Assembly (NCBI GenBank): GCA_046724665.1
Contig: JBKOWZ010000235.1
Coordinates: 1 to 16,072, forward strand
Direction: 5' to 3'
DNA length: 16,072 bases
Source: Actinocrinis sp046724665
GTDB lineage: Bacteria > Actinomycetota > Actinomycetes > Streptomycetales > Catenulisporaceae
Every line of letters begins with the position of its first letter. Position 1 is the stretch's first letter. A model generated the notes under the pieces. It did not search any database. It saw only the letters and a list, made by a program, of their open reading frames with translations, and was not told where the DNA came from. This document shows positions 1 to 8,369 of the stretch, piece after piece. The translations under genes were made by a program, and so were the position numbers.

Positions 1-102
1 GCGTACGGCCGGGCCCGGCGCGACGCGGCGATCGCGGCCGGGGAGCCGGTGCTGCGGCCCTCGGAGCGGCGCTCCTCGCGGGCTCGGCGCGCGGCGAAGT
101 AG
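1..102 (+). CDS. C-terminal end of an unidentified upstream gene (partial)
   Basis: The frame beginning at base 1 is open for 33 codons and stops with TAG at 100-102. The visible residues are rich in Ala and Arg and end in a basic tail (RRAAK), with no recognisable domain. The stop lies 46 bp before hemB on the same strand. In many actinomycetes hemB follows hemC and hemD or a fused uroporphyrinogen-III synthase/methyltransferase, so this may be the end of such a gene. That is inference from gene order only. The codon usage (G or C at nearly every third position) supports real coding. Confidence 0.5.
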   Translation, partial: AYGRARRDAAIAAGEPVLRPSERRSSRARRAAK

Positions 103-136
103 CCCATCCGGCCCGCCCCGGTTCACTCGGGTGGAA

Positions 137-142
137 TAGTCT
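137..142 (+). promoter_or_regulatory. Candidate -10 element for leaderless hemB
   Basis: TAGTCT fits the actinobacterial TANNNT -10 pattern and ends 6 bp before the hemB ATG at 149, which places the expected transcription start on the A of the start codon. No Shine-Dalgarno sequence at useful spacing precedes the ATG, and no clear -35 is visible. Leaderless transcripts with this geometry are common in actinobacteria. Confidence 0.45.
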
Positions 143-148
143 GGACGT

Positions 149-1132
149 ATGACAGCGTCTCAATTCCCCAACGTCCGGCCGCGTCGGCTGCGGCGTACCG
201 CCGCGATGCGCCGGATGGTGGCGGAGACTCGGCTGCACCCGGCCGAGTTCGTGCTGCCGATGTTCGTGAAGGAGGGGCTGACCGAGCCGACGCCGATCGC
301 GTCGATGCCCGGTGTCGTGCAGCACTCGCTGTCCAGCCTGCGTAAGGCAGCGCACGAGGCGGTTACCGCCGGGGTCGGCGGCCTGATGCTGTTCGCGGTG
401 CCCGAGGAGCGTGACGCGATCGGCTCCGCGGGCGTCGATCCGGACGGCATCTTGCAGCGGTCGATCCGCGAGGTGGCCGACGAGGTCGGCGACTCGACCG
501 TGATCATGAGCGATCTGTGTCTCGACGAGTTCACCGACCACGGGCACTGCGGTGTCCTGCGCGCGGACGGCACGGTAGACAACGACGCGACCCTCGAGGT
601 CTACGCCGAGATGGCGCTCGCCCAGGCCGAGGCCGGGGCGCACATGCTCGGTGCCAGCGGGATGATGGACGGTCAGGTCGGCTTCGTACGCCGGGCGCTG
701 GACGCCGCCGGGTACCAGGACACCGGGATCCTGGCCTACGCGGTGAAGTACTCCTCGGCCTTCTTCGGTCCGTTCCGCGAGGCGGTCGAGTCCCAGCTGA
801 AGGGCGACCGCAAGACCTACCAGCAGGACCCGGCGAACTCGGTCGAGGCGCTGCGCGAGGTGCGGCTCGACGTGGCCGAGGGCGCCGACCTGGTGATGGT
901 CAAGCCGGCCATGTCGTACCTGGACATCGTGCGGCTGGTCGCCGACACCGTGGACGTGCCGGTGGCGGCGTATCAGATCTCCGGCGAGTTCGCGATGGTC
1001 GAGGCGGCCGCGGCGAACGGCTGGATCGACCGCGAGCAGGCCATCCTGGAGACGCTGACCTCGATCCGGCGCGCCGGCGCCTCGGTGATCCTCACGTACT
1101 GGGCGCTCGACGCGATCCGCCTGCTCGGCTGA
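149..1132 (+). CDS. hemB: Porphobilinogen synthase (delta-aminolevulinic acid dehydratase)
   Basis: This cytoplasmic enzyme condenses two 5-aminolevulinate molecules into porphobilinogen, the second common step of tetrapyrrole (heme, siroheme, cobalamin) synthesis. The 327-residue length is normal for the family, and it forms a TIM barrel. The two active-site lysines are visible: K200 in AVKYSSAFFGPF and K252 in MVKPAMSYLDI, the latter being the Schiff-base lysine. The metal loop at 121-135 reads DLCLDEFTDHGHCG, with C124, D126 and C134. It is therefore intermediate between the three-cysteine zinc type and the aspartate-rich magnesium type, as is usual in actinobacteria. The ATG at 149 is the natural start: it begins the conserved N-terminal arm (NVRPRRLRRT) and sits 6 bp after a -10-like hexamer. 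The 3' end overlaps the opposite-strand ABC ATPase gene by 41 bp. Confidence 0.97.
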   Translation: MTASQFPNVRPRRLRRTAAMRRMVAETRLHPAEFVLPMFVKEGLTEPTPIASMPGVVQHSLSSLRKAAHEAVTAGVGGLMLFAVPEERDAIGSAGVDPDGILQRSIREVADEVGDSTVIMSDLCLDEFTDHGHCGVLRADGTVDNDATLEVYAEMALAQAEAGAHMLGASGMMDGQVGFVRRALDAAGYQDTGILAYAVKYSSAFFGPFREAVESQLKGDRKTYQQDPANSVEALREVRLDVAEGADLVMVKPAMSYLDIVRLVADTVDVPVAAYQISGEFAMVEAAAANGWIDREQAILETLTSIRRAGASVILTYWALDAIRLLG

Positions 1133-1799
1133 GCCGGCTGAGGGTGCCCCGCTGGGGGCCGTCCAACTCGTACACCTCGTCGCACACCGCGTCGATCAGG
1201 CCGGGGTCGTGCTCGACCAGCACGACGGACAGGCCGTCGGAGCACAGTTCGCGGACCGTCTGCGCGAACTCGTGCACCTGCTGCTCGCTCATGCCCGAGG
1301 ACGGCTCGTCCAGCAGCAGCACGCGTGCCCCGGCGGCCAGCGCCCGGGCGATCTCCACGATCCGCGCCACTCCGGTCGGCACCACGGCGAGCGGCTGCCC
1401 GGCGAAGTCCACCAGCCCGAAGCGGCGCAGCAGCGCGTGCACGGTGCCCGCGGCCGTCTGGGTGTCCGTGCCCTGCTCCGCGGCGACCAGCAGGTTGTCC
1501 GCGATGCTGAGCGAGCTGAACGGTTCGAGCCGCTGGAAGGTGCGCCCGAGCCCGAGCCTGGCGCGTCGGTGCACCGGGAGCCTGGTCACGTCGTGGCCGA
1601 ACAGCAAGACCCGTCCGGCGGACGGCCGCAGCGTGCCGCAGACCACGTCCAGCAGCGTGGACTTGCCGGCGCCGTTCGGCCCCACCAGGCCGGCGACCTG
1701 CCCGGCATCGACGGCGAACGACACGTCGCGCAGCACGGGCACACCGCGATACCCGGCGGTGACCCCCTCGACCCGCAGCGGCTCGGACGCAGCCGTCAC
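1092..1799 (-). CDS. Orphan LivG-like ABC transporter ATP-binding protein
   Basis: This 235-residue protein is an ABC ATPase closest to the branched-chain amino-acid (LivG) group. Visible motifs in order are Walker A (GPNGAGKST, about 40-48), Q-loop (GRTFQRLEPF), a degenerate signature (PTGVARIVEIARAL in place of LSGGQ), Walker B (VLLLDEPSSG), D-loop (GMSEQQ) and H-loop (VEHD). The chain ends soon after the H-loop, without the usual 'GxVIAEGTPxEV' tail, and its last codons run 41 bp into the 3' end of hemB on the other strand. The start is GTG at 1799, with AGGGAG at 1804-1809 correctly spaced. No permease or substrate-binding protein gene lies in the window, so the partner and substrate are unknown. 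It could energise a permease encoded elsewhere or have a non-transport role. Confidence 0.85.
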   Translation of the reverse strand: MTAASEPLRVEGVTAGYRGVPVLRDVSFAVDAGQVAGLVGPNGAGKSTLLDVVCGTLRPSAGRVLLFGHDVTRLPVHRRARLGLGRTFQRLEPFSSLSIADNLLVAAEQGTDTQTAAGTVHALLRRFGLVDFAGQPLAVVPTGVARIVEIARALAAGARVLLLDEPSSGMSEQQVHEFAQTVRELCSDGLSVVLVEHDPGLIDAVCDEVYELDGPQRGTLSRLSRAGGSRRAPST

Positions 1800-1902
1800 C
1801 CGTCTCCCTAAGCCGACGTCATAGGCTCACGTGATACAAAGCAGACTCCCGCTTAATCGGGGTAGTTGTCACGCTGTCGAGCGGTGACGATCGGAGCTTG
1901 GA

Positions 1903-3162
1903 GTGCCGGTGGACCACACGCAGGATCAGGGGCCGGGCCCGGTGGACGGCACCTTGACGACTCCGGACGGCACGTTCACCCCTCCGTCGGTGCCTGTACC
2001 TCCTGCTGTGTCAGTACCGCCCGCAGCCGTCCCGCCGCAGCCGCCTCCCCTCGCGGGCGCCATCCCGCCACCGCAGCACCCTGCCGCCGCGCAGCCGGCG
2101 CAGCCCGCGCCGATCTCCCCGCTGCGCGCGTTCGGCGAAATCGCCGCTGTCTACTTCGTCACCTTCGGCCTCGGCGTGATCAGCGCGGTCGGCCTGCTCA
2201 CCAATCCCGCGCTCGGCGGCAATCAGCAGATCCACAACTGGCTCGAGGCCGGCAGCGAGATGATGCAGTACATCATGCAGGCCTCGGCGGTCGTCTTCGG
2301 CGTCGGATACTTCAGCGTGCGCCGCGGTGTGACGCTGCGTTCGATCTTCGGCCACTTCACCAAGCCGAGCCCGCCGGCCGTGTACTACCCCGCTTATCCC
2401 ACATATCCCACTCCCGGGTACCCGGCACCGCCTTCGCAGGCTGGTCCGGATCCAGGCCCTCCCGCGCAGTACCCGTATCCGACGCAGACTCAGCTCTACG
2501 CGCCGCCGTACTCCGCGCCCCCGCATCCCGGCTACCCGGTGTACGCGCCGTACCCCCAGATGGGCTACCTCCCGAACCGGCCAGGCGAGCGCGGCCGTGG
2601 CTGGCAGTTCGCCCGCGTGTTCTTCCTGTCGATGGCCGGCGTGCTCGGCTTCCTGCTCGCCGTGATCGTGTACATCAACGTCACCGGCCGCAGCACCGGC
2701 GCGCCGGACCAGGGCGACAGCCTGTGGATGCTGCCGGTCGGCGTCGTGGTCGCGCTCGCCGCCGGGTTCGGCGAGGAGGTGCTGATCACCGGGATGGTGG
2801 TCACCACCCTGGAACAGGCCGGCTTCGCCAGGCGCGCCTGGGTCGTCTACCTCGTCGCGATCGCGCTGCGCGTCCCGTTCCACCTGTACTACGGCTGGGC
2901 CTCGCTCTCGGTGATCTGCTTCACCGTGGTCAACATCTGGGTCTACCGGCGCTGGCGGCTGCTGTGGCCGATCGTGCTGGCGCACGCCGCCTACGACGCG
3001 ATCGAGTTCGCCGGCTCGCTGGTGCCCGCGCTGGCCGGGCTCGGGCTGCTCGCGCTGGGGCTGGCGACCTTCGTGATGGTCATCGTGATCGCCGGGGTCG
3101 AGCTGTCCGACCGTTCGGCCCGGCGCCGCTTCAACCAGTGGCGCGCGGCGGTCGGGATCTGA
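1903..3162 (+). CDS. CPBP-family (CAAX protease-like) intramembrane metalloprotease with Pro/Tyr-rich extensions
   Basis: This 419-residue polytopic membrane protein carries the CPBP (ABI/Rce1-like) motifs in its C-terminal half: motif 1 E291-E292 (GFGEEVLITG, lacking the common following Arg), motif 2 F326-H327 (RVPFHLYYGW) and motif 3 H361 (LAHAAYDAIEF). These residues would bind the catalytic metal. Residues 1-75 are a cytoplasmic-looking, proline-rich, disordered segment. Hydrophobic helices lie near 78-99, 121-138, 236-258, 275-300, 311-347, 352-372 and 374-399. Between the second and third helices is an approximately 70-residue Tyr/Pro-rich stretch (154-223), unusual inside such a protease. 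The start is GTG at 1903 with GGAG at 1893-1896; GTG 1909 is an alternative. The gene stops 6 bp from the convergent tetR gene. Substrate unknown; bacterial relatives act in peptide processing or self-immunity. Confidence 0.85.
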   Translation: MPVDHTQDQGPGPVDGTLTTPDGTFTPPSVPVPPAVSVPPAAVPPQPPPLAGAIPPPQHPAAAQPAQPAPISPLRAFGEIAAVYFVTFGLGVISAVGLLTNPALGGNQQIHNWLEAGSEMMQYIMQASAVVFGVGYFSVRRGVTLRSIFGHFTKPSPPAVYYPAYPTYPTPGYPAPPSQAGPDPGPPAQYPYPTQTQLYAPPYSAPPHPGYPVYAPYPQMGYLPNRPGERGRGWQFARVFFLSMAGVLGFLLAVIVYINVTGRSTGAPDQGDSLWMLPVGVVVALAAGFGEEVLITGMVVTTLEQAGFARRAWVVYLVAIALRVPFHLYYGWASLSVICFTVVNIWVYRRWRLLWPIVLAHAAYDAIEFAGSLVPALAGLGLLALGLATFVMVIVIAGVELSDRSARRRFNQWRAAVGI

Positions 3163-3168
3163 TCCGGC

Positions 3169-3810
3169 TCAGCTCGGCTTGCGCCCGGTCACGCCCCAGG
3201 CCACCAGCCGGGTCAGCCCGGAGCGCAGCTCGCCGTCCTTGACCGACCAGCTGTCGAAGGCCTTGGTGTGCGCGGCGCTGGCCGCCAGCATGGTCACCAG
3301 CGCCCCCGCGGTCGCGGCCGGATGCACGTCGGAGTCCACCTTCCCGCCGCGCTGTAGCTGGGTGATCGCCTCGGTGAGCGCCTGGACCACCGAGTTGAGC
3401 AGCTTCATCCTTATTCGGCTGAACCGCCGGTCGCCCTCGGCCGCCGCCAGATCGACCACCCGCAGGATCGCGTCGTGCTGCCGCCAGAAGTCCAGGAAGC
3501 CGTCCACCAGCGCCGCGGCCGCCGCCCCGCCGCCGCGCCCGGTCCAGCTCTGCTCGGAGGCCAGGTCCTTGAGCGCCCCGGCCTCCTTGAGCACCTCGTT
3601 CGCCAGTTCGACCACGGCCGTCTGGATGTCCGGGAAGTACTGGTAGAAGGTCGCCGGGGAGGTGCCGGCCTGGCGGGCCACGTCGATGACCGTCACGTCC
3701 CGGTACGAGGTGGACGCGATCAGCTCGCCGAGGCACTCGAGCAGCCGGTTTCGGGTGGCTTGACCTCGGCGGCCGGCGATCCGCCCGTCAACGGTACGTA
3801 CTTGTGTCAT
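3169..3810 (-). CDS. TetR/AcrR-family transcriptional regulator
   Basis: This 213-residue protein has a typical TetR N-terminal helix-turn-helix at about 17-62, with the recognition region VIDVARQAGTSPATFYQYFP, followed by a divergent ligand-binding and dimerisation domain that cannot be assigned to a ligand. It probably acts as a ligand-relieved dimeric repressor. The ATG at 3810 is preceded by no convincing Shine-Dalgarno but by TAAACT six bases upstream, so the transcript may be leaderless. An inverted repeat overlies the start codon, which suggests autoregulation. The gene follows the FdhF/YdeP-like oxidoreductase gene on the same strand after 76 bp and converges on the CPBP protease gene. 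Its target could be either neighbour or itself. Confidence 0.92.
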   Translation of the reverse strand: MTQVRTVDGRIAGRRGQATRNRLLECLGELIASTSYRDVTVIDVARQAGTSPATFYQYFPDIQTAVVELANEVLKEAGALKDLASEQSWTGRGGGAAAAALVDGFLDFWRQHDAILRVVDLAAAEGDRRFSRIRMKLLNSVVQALTEAITQLQRGGKVDSDVHPAATAGALVTMLAASAAHTKAFDSWSVKDGELRSGLTRLVAWGVTGRKPS

Positions 3811-3815
3811 ACCGT
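3791..3815. promoter_or_regulatory. Candidate TetR operator over the tetR start codon
   Basis: ACGGTA at 3791-3796 and TACCGT at 3810-3815 form a perfect 6-bp inverted repeat with a 13-bp spacer (25 bp in total). An inner 8-bp palindrome, GTACGTAC, lies within the left part. The repeat covers the start codon and the predicted transcription start of the TetR gene, a usual place for an autoregulatory TetR operator. Binding is inferred, not seen. Confidence 0.35.
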
Positions 3816-3816
3816 C

Positions 3817-3822
3817 AGTTTA
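3817..3822 (-). promoter_or_regulatory. Candidate -10 element for leaderless tetR transcript
   Basis: On the minus strand TAAACT (TANNNT) stands exactly 6 bp before the ATG at 3810, the same geometry seen at hemB. It lies in a local AT-rich patch (3817-3828) that stands out from the GC-rich surroundings. No good -35 is visible. Confidence 0.4.
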
Positions 3823-3886
3823 TATATGGCTGGATAGTTTGCATTTGTGACGGTGCATCGGTTGCGCCATCTGGTGGAGCTTCACC

Positions 3887-6232
<2,346 letters not shown>

Positions 6233-6305
6233 CAGCGTCTCCTCGTTGATCGCTCCCACCTGCGTTGCTCTCCCGCGCACTGTACCGCTCCGCACGGATC
6301 ACCCC

Positions 6306-6316
6306 ATTCAGTGAAT
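6306..6316. promoter_or_regulatory. Short palindrome in divergent intergenic region
   Basis: ATTCA-G-TGAAT is an 11-bp palindrome with one central base, in a relatively AT-rich patch between the divergent oxidoreductase and secreted-protein genes. TGTCTG also occurs as direct repeats at 6317-6322 and 6351-6356, 34 bp apart. The 182-bp gap should hold both promoters, but I could not assign convincing -35/-10 pairs. A binding site is possible only. Confidence 0.25.
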
Positions 6317-6376
6317 TGTCTGTTATTCGACCTACGCCCTTTCGTGGGACTGTCTGAAATGGAAGCTCCACTGTCC

Positions 6377-6399
6377 GGCCGGGACGTGCGGACCCGGCC
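6377..6399 (+). promoter_or_regulatory. GC-rich stem-loop just upstream of the 6415 ribosome binding site
   Basis: GGCCGGG (6377-6383) and CCCGGCC (6393-6399) can pair as a 7-bp stem with a 9-nt loop, ending 2 nt before the Shine-Dalgarno AAGGGA (6402-6407) of the next gene. It could influence mRNA stability or translation. Such stems also arise by chance in GC-rich DNA. Confidence 0.3.
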
Positions 6400-6414
6400 A
6401 GAAGGGACTTTCTG

Positions 6415-7059
6415 ATGGGAACCCATGCCAGACCCCGGACACGGGCTCGCTCGGCGGCGCTCGGCACGCTGGCCGTCGGGGCGACCCTGACCGGGATCGG
6501 CCTCACCGCGGCGGCCTTCGACCCGGCCGGCGCCGGCCTGGCCGAGGGCGGGTCAGGCGTCGGACCGGTGAACTTCATCGCAGGCGGCCTCGGCGCCCCG
6601 GTGCCGGTCGCCAACGTCAGCGCGCTGGACGGCTCCGCCTCGGGCACGAGCACGTCGGGTGCGGGCACGTCGGGCACGGGCACGGCTGCGACCGGTAGCG
6701 GCAGCGGTGGCTACTCGGTCGGCGGGAACACCACCGGCTCGGCCGCCGCGCGTCAGACCACGGCGCCGAAGCACGCCAAGACGACTAGCACCGTGTCATC
6801 CAGGACCGCGTCGTCGAGCACCACGTCCTCAACGACACTGTCCTCGTCAAACACGGCGTCTTCGCCAAGTACCGCGTCTTCGTCAAACACGGCGTCGCCG
6901 CACACCGCCGCGACGGGCGCGCGGTCCGCGAGCGCTCCCTCCAGCGGCGACAGCGGCAGCGCGTTGAGTCTGTCCACGGCCACCGGCCTGTCGGCGGCCG
7001 TGGACAAGGCCAAGCTGACGGTGGCGCAGTTGCTCGACGACCTCGTCCGACTGGTCTGA
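6415..7059 (+). CDS. Secreted Ser/Thr/Ala-rich low-complexity protein, function unknown
   Basis: I do not recognise this 214-residue protein. It starts at ATG 6415 with AAGGGA seven bases upstream. The N-terminus has the form of a signal peptide: basic residues (HARPRTRARS), then a hydrophobic stretch at about 15-34 (ALGTLAVGATLTGIGLTAAA), so export is likely with cleavage near residue 34. The mature part is Gly/Ser/Thr-rich, and residues 118-160 are almost entirely Ser, Thr and Ala, including three 6-residue repeats (SSNTAS, SPSTAS, SSNTAS). This is the kind of segment that can be O-mannosylated in actinobacteria. The C-terminus (AVDKAKLTVAQLLDDLVRLV) is a short amphipathic helix. No LPxTG sorting signal, lipobox or C-terminal membrane anchor is present. 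It is divergent from the molybdoenzyme gene and upstream of three membrane-protein genes. Confidence 0.7.
   Translation: MGTHARPRTRARSAALGTLAVGATLTGIGLTAAAFDPAGAGLAEGGSGVGPVNFIAGGLGAPVPVANVSALDGSASGTSTSGAGTSGTGTAATGSGSGGYSVGGNTTGSAAARQTTAPKHAKTTSTVSSRTASSSTTSSTTLSSSNTASSPSTASSSNTASPHTAATGARSASAPSSGDSGSALSLSTATGLSAAVDKAKLTVAQLLDDLVRLV
6844..6897 (+). repeat. Three tandem 18-bp coding repeats
   Basis: Units at 6844-6861, 6862-6879 and 6880-6897 encode SSNTAS, SPSTAS and SSNTAS in frame. Units 1 and 3 are nearly identical and unit 2 differs at several bases. This is a coding minisatellite, likely length-variable between strains. It is not a CRISPR array because there are no spacers. Confidence 0.8.
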
Positions 7060-7077
7060 GCACCCGGCTGCGAGGTT

Positions 7078-7098
7078 CTGATCGGCTCGTTCGATCAG
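7078..7098 (+). terminator. Possible stem-loop terminator after the secreted-protein gene
   Basis: CTGATCG (7078-7084) and CGATCAG (7092-7098) form a perfect 7-bp stem with a 7-nt loop, starting 18 bp after the stop at 7059. No U-tract follows, so it may act only weakly as a terminator, or be an operator for the downstream genes. Confidence 0.35.
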
Positions 7099-7118
7099 CA
7101 GTCGAGGCACACCGCCGG

Positions 7119-7132
7119 GGGACGGCCGTCCC
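7119..7132. promoter_or_regulatory. 14-bp perfect palindrome upstream of the membrane-protein triad
   Basis: GGGACGGCCGTCCC reads identically on both strands with no spacer. It lies 46 bp before the first possible start (7178) of the next gene, in a 118-bp gap. A dimeric regulator site is possible; the GC-rich base composition makes a chance palindrome more likely than in balanced DNA. Confidence 0.3.
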
Positions 7133-7177
7133 TCCCGGGAATGAAGATCGCTGAAATCGATCGGCGCGCTTGGCAGG

Positions 7178-7798
7178 ATGGTCGCCGCCCGTGGCCTCGA
7201 TGCCACCCGCTGCGGGCAGCGGCCAGTCCCGGAAGGCGGTGGACCCCGACCCTTGTCCGCACTCGCGCTCCTGCCCCGCTTCTCGACCACCCTGCCGTCC
7301 GCCGGCCTGCTCGGCTCGGCGGACGCCGCGGGCATCGACTCCTTCGTGCACCGCAACTACACGGCGCTGTTCGCCTCGGTTCCCGCCATCGCGGCGGGCT
7401 CGGTGGCGTTCTTCATACTGAAGGATTTCCTCGCGGCGGTAGCGAGTTCGCGGGACACCGGTACCGGTACGACCACAGGCAGCGCCGAGGACGCCCTAGG
7501 GTCGTGGCTCGGCGTAGACGCGCCGCCGCTGCGCATCGACGAGCAGCTTGCGCTGGCGGGGATCGTGCTCGTCGCCATGGCAGACCGCCTTGAGCACGAC
7601 CCGGCCGCGTATCCGCTGCTCGCCTGCGCCGCGGCACGGCTCGTGCCGGAGCTCGCGGTCGTGGCGGACTGGTGCGGCTGGACCGGGCTGACCGAGCGAG
7701 CCCGGCGAGCGGCCGTCGAGGTGCTGCGGCCGACCGCGCTCTCCATCCTTGTGCGGGCGCTGACCTGGGGACTGCTTTCGACCGGGGAGGCACTGTGA
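7178..7798 (+). CDS. Small membrane protein of unknown function (first of a triad)
   Basis: I do not recognise this protein. From ATG 7178 it is 206 residues, but that ATG has no proper Shine-Dalgarno and the first 25 residues look non-native. TTG 7253, preceded by GGTGGA at 7238-7243, would give a more natural 181-residue start (MSALALLPRFSTTLPSAG). One strong hydrophobic helix is visible (SVPAIAAGSVAFFILKDFLA, about residues 67-86 from 7178). The C-terminal half is Ala/Leu-rich, with a run of likely helices (QLALAGIVLVAMADRLEHD, LLACAAARLVPELAVVADW, ALSILVRALTWGLL). Its stop overlaps the start of the next gene by 4 bp (GTGA), so translation is probably coupled. The frame continues upstream only to 7145. 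Confidence 0.6.
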   Translation: MVAARGLDATRCGQRPVPEGGGPRPLSALALLPRFSTTLPSAGLLGSADAAGIDSFVHRNYTALFASVPAIAAGSVAFFILKDFLAAVASSRDTGTGTTTGSAEDALGSWLGVDAPPLRIDEQLALAGIVLVAMADRLEHDPAAYPLLACAAARLVPELAVVADWCGWTGLTERARRAAVEVLRPTALSILVRALTWGLLSTGEAL

Positions 7799-8367
7799 CG
7801 ACGACCATGCCGCCGGGCGTCGAGGAGGTCGCGGCCGAGCCCGCCGACCCGGGGGCCGTGCCGTCGTCGCTGCCACTGTCATCGCCACTGCCACCGCCTC
7901 CGCCGGTGCCCATCCCGGTACTCGCGCCGTACCTGGGACTCGTCGCGGCGGTACTGTGCACGCTCGGCGGCGGCTGGCTGCTCCTCGCTCCCTACGCGCT
8001 CGACCTCAGACACGGCGCGGCGCGCCTGCCACGAGCCGCGACCGTCGATCTCGAGACCGGCGCTGCGATCGTCGCCGTGGGGATCGCCGCGGCCCTGCTC
8101 TTCTCGGCGAACCTGGTGACGCGGCTACGCGGCGGCCCGGCCGCGCGGCCCGAACGCGTGCCCGAGCCGAAGCCTGAGCTCCAGCCCGAGCCCGAGCCCG
8201 AGTCCGAACCTGCACCCGAAGCCCCTGCTGAGCAGCCCGATCCGGGCGGAGCCCTGCGCGAGCTGCTGACCCCGCTGGTCGCCGCGCTGGCCGCGGACCT
8301 GCGCAGCCACGACAAAGAGCGTCGGCGCGACGAGAGCGGCGACGAACACCGACGACAGGAGCCGTGA
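7795..8367 (+). CDS. Two-helix membrane protein with Pro-rich and Glu/Pro-repeat segments (second of triad)
   Basis: This is a 190-residue protein of unknown function. The start is GTG 7795, overlapping the previous stop by 4 bp, with a strong GGGGAGG at 7784-7790. Residues 24-41 are proline-rich (PSSLPLSSPLPPPPPVP). Transmembrane helices lie at about 42-66 and 88-108, separated by a loop carrying GGWLLLAPYALD and DLETGAA. Residues 120-149 are a Glu/Pro repeat linker (PEPKPELQPEPEPESEP), followed by an amphipathic helix (GALRELLTPLVAALAADL) and a highly charged tail. The loop and helix pattern is repeated in the next gene, so the two look paralogous. The motif resembles the SPW-repeat membrane domain (W-x3-[SA]P-[WFY]-x-L), which is my inference. 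It may be an anchor presenting its charged tail on one side of the membrane. Confidence 0.72.
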   Translation: MTTTMPPGVEEVAAEPADPGAVPSSLPLSSPLPPPPPVPIPVLAPYLGLVAAVLCTLGGGWLLLAPYALDLRHGAARLPRAATVDLETGAAIVAVGIAAALLFSANLVTRLRGGPAARPERVPEPKPELQPEPEPESEPAPEAPAEQPDPGGALRELLTPLVAALAADLRSHDKERRRDESGDEHRRQEP

Positions 8368-8369
8368 CG

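Noticed and set aside
517..1824. 435-codon plus-strand frame spanning hemB and the ABC ATPase gene
   Set aside because: It covers the alternate frame of hemB and the reverse of an ABC ATPase with intact Walker motifs; no ribosome binding site and no recognisable domain.
1092..3162. CPBP membrane protein as permease partner of the orphan ABC ATPase
   Set aside because: It is transcribed divergently and carries protease motifs (EE, FH, H-x3-D) rather than an ABC permease coupling loop.
6233..6295. 21-residue N-terminal extension of the molybdoenzyme
   Set aside because: GAGGAG is placed ideally for ATG 6232 and would lie inside the coding region if the upstream start were used.
6844..6897. 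CRISPR-like short repeats
   Set aside because: Units are directly abutting, 18 bp, in frame and without spacers, so this is a coding tandem repeat.
6753..7013. Minus-strand frame with regular DEDAV-type repeats opposite the Ser/Thr-rich gene
   Set aside because: The regular acidic pattern is the reverse complement of the Ser/Thr repeats. The plus-strand frame has a signal peptide and a ribosome binding site; this one has neither.
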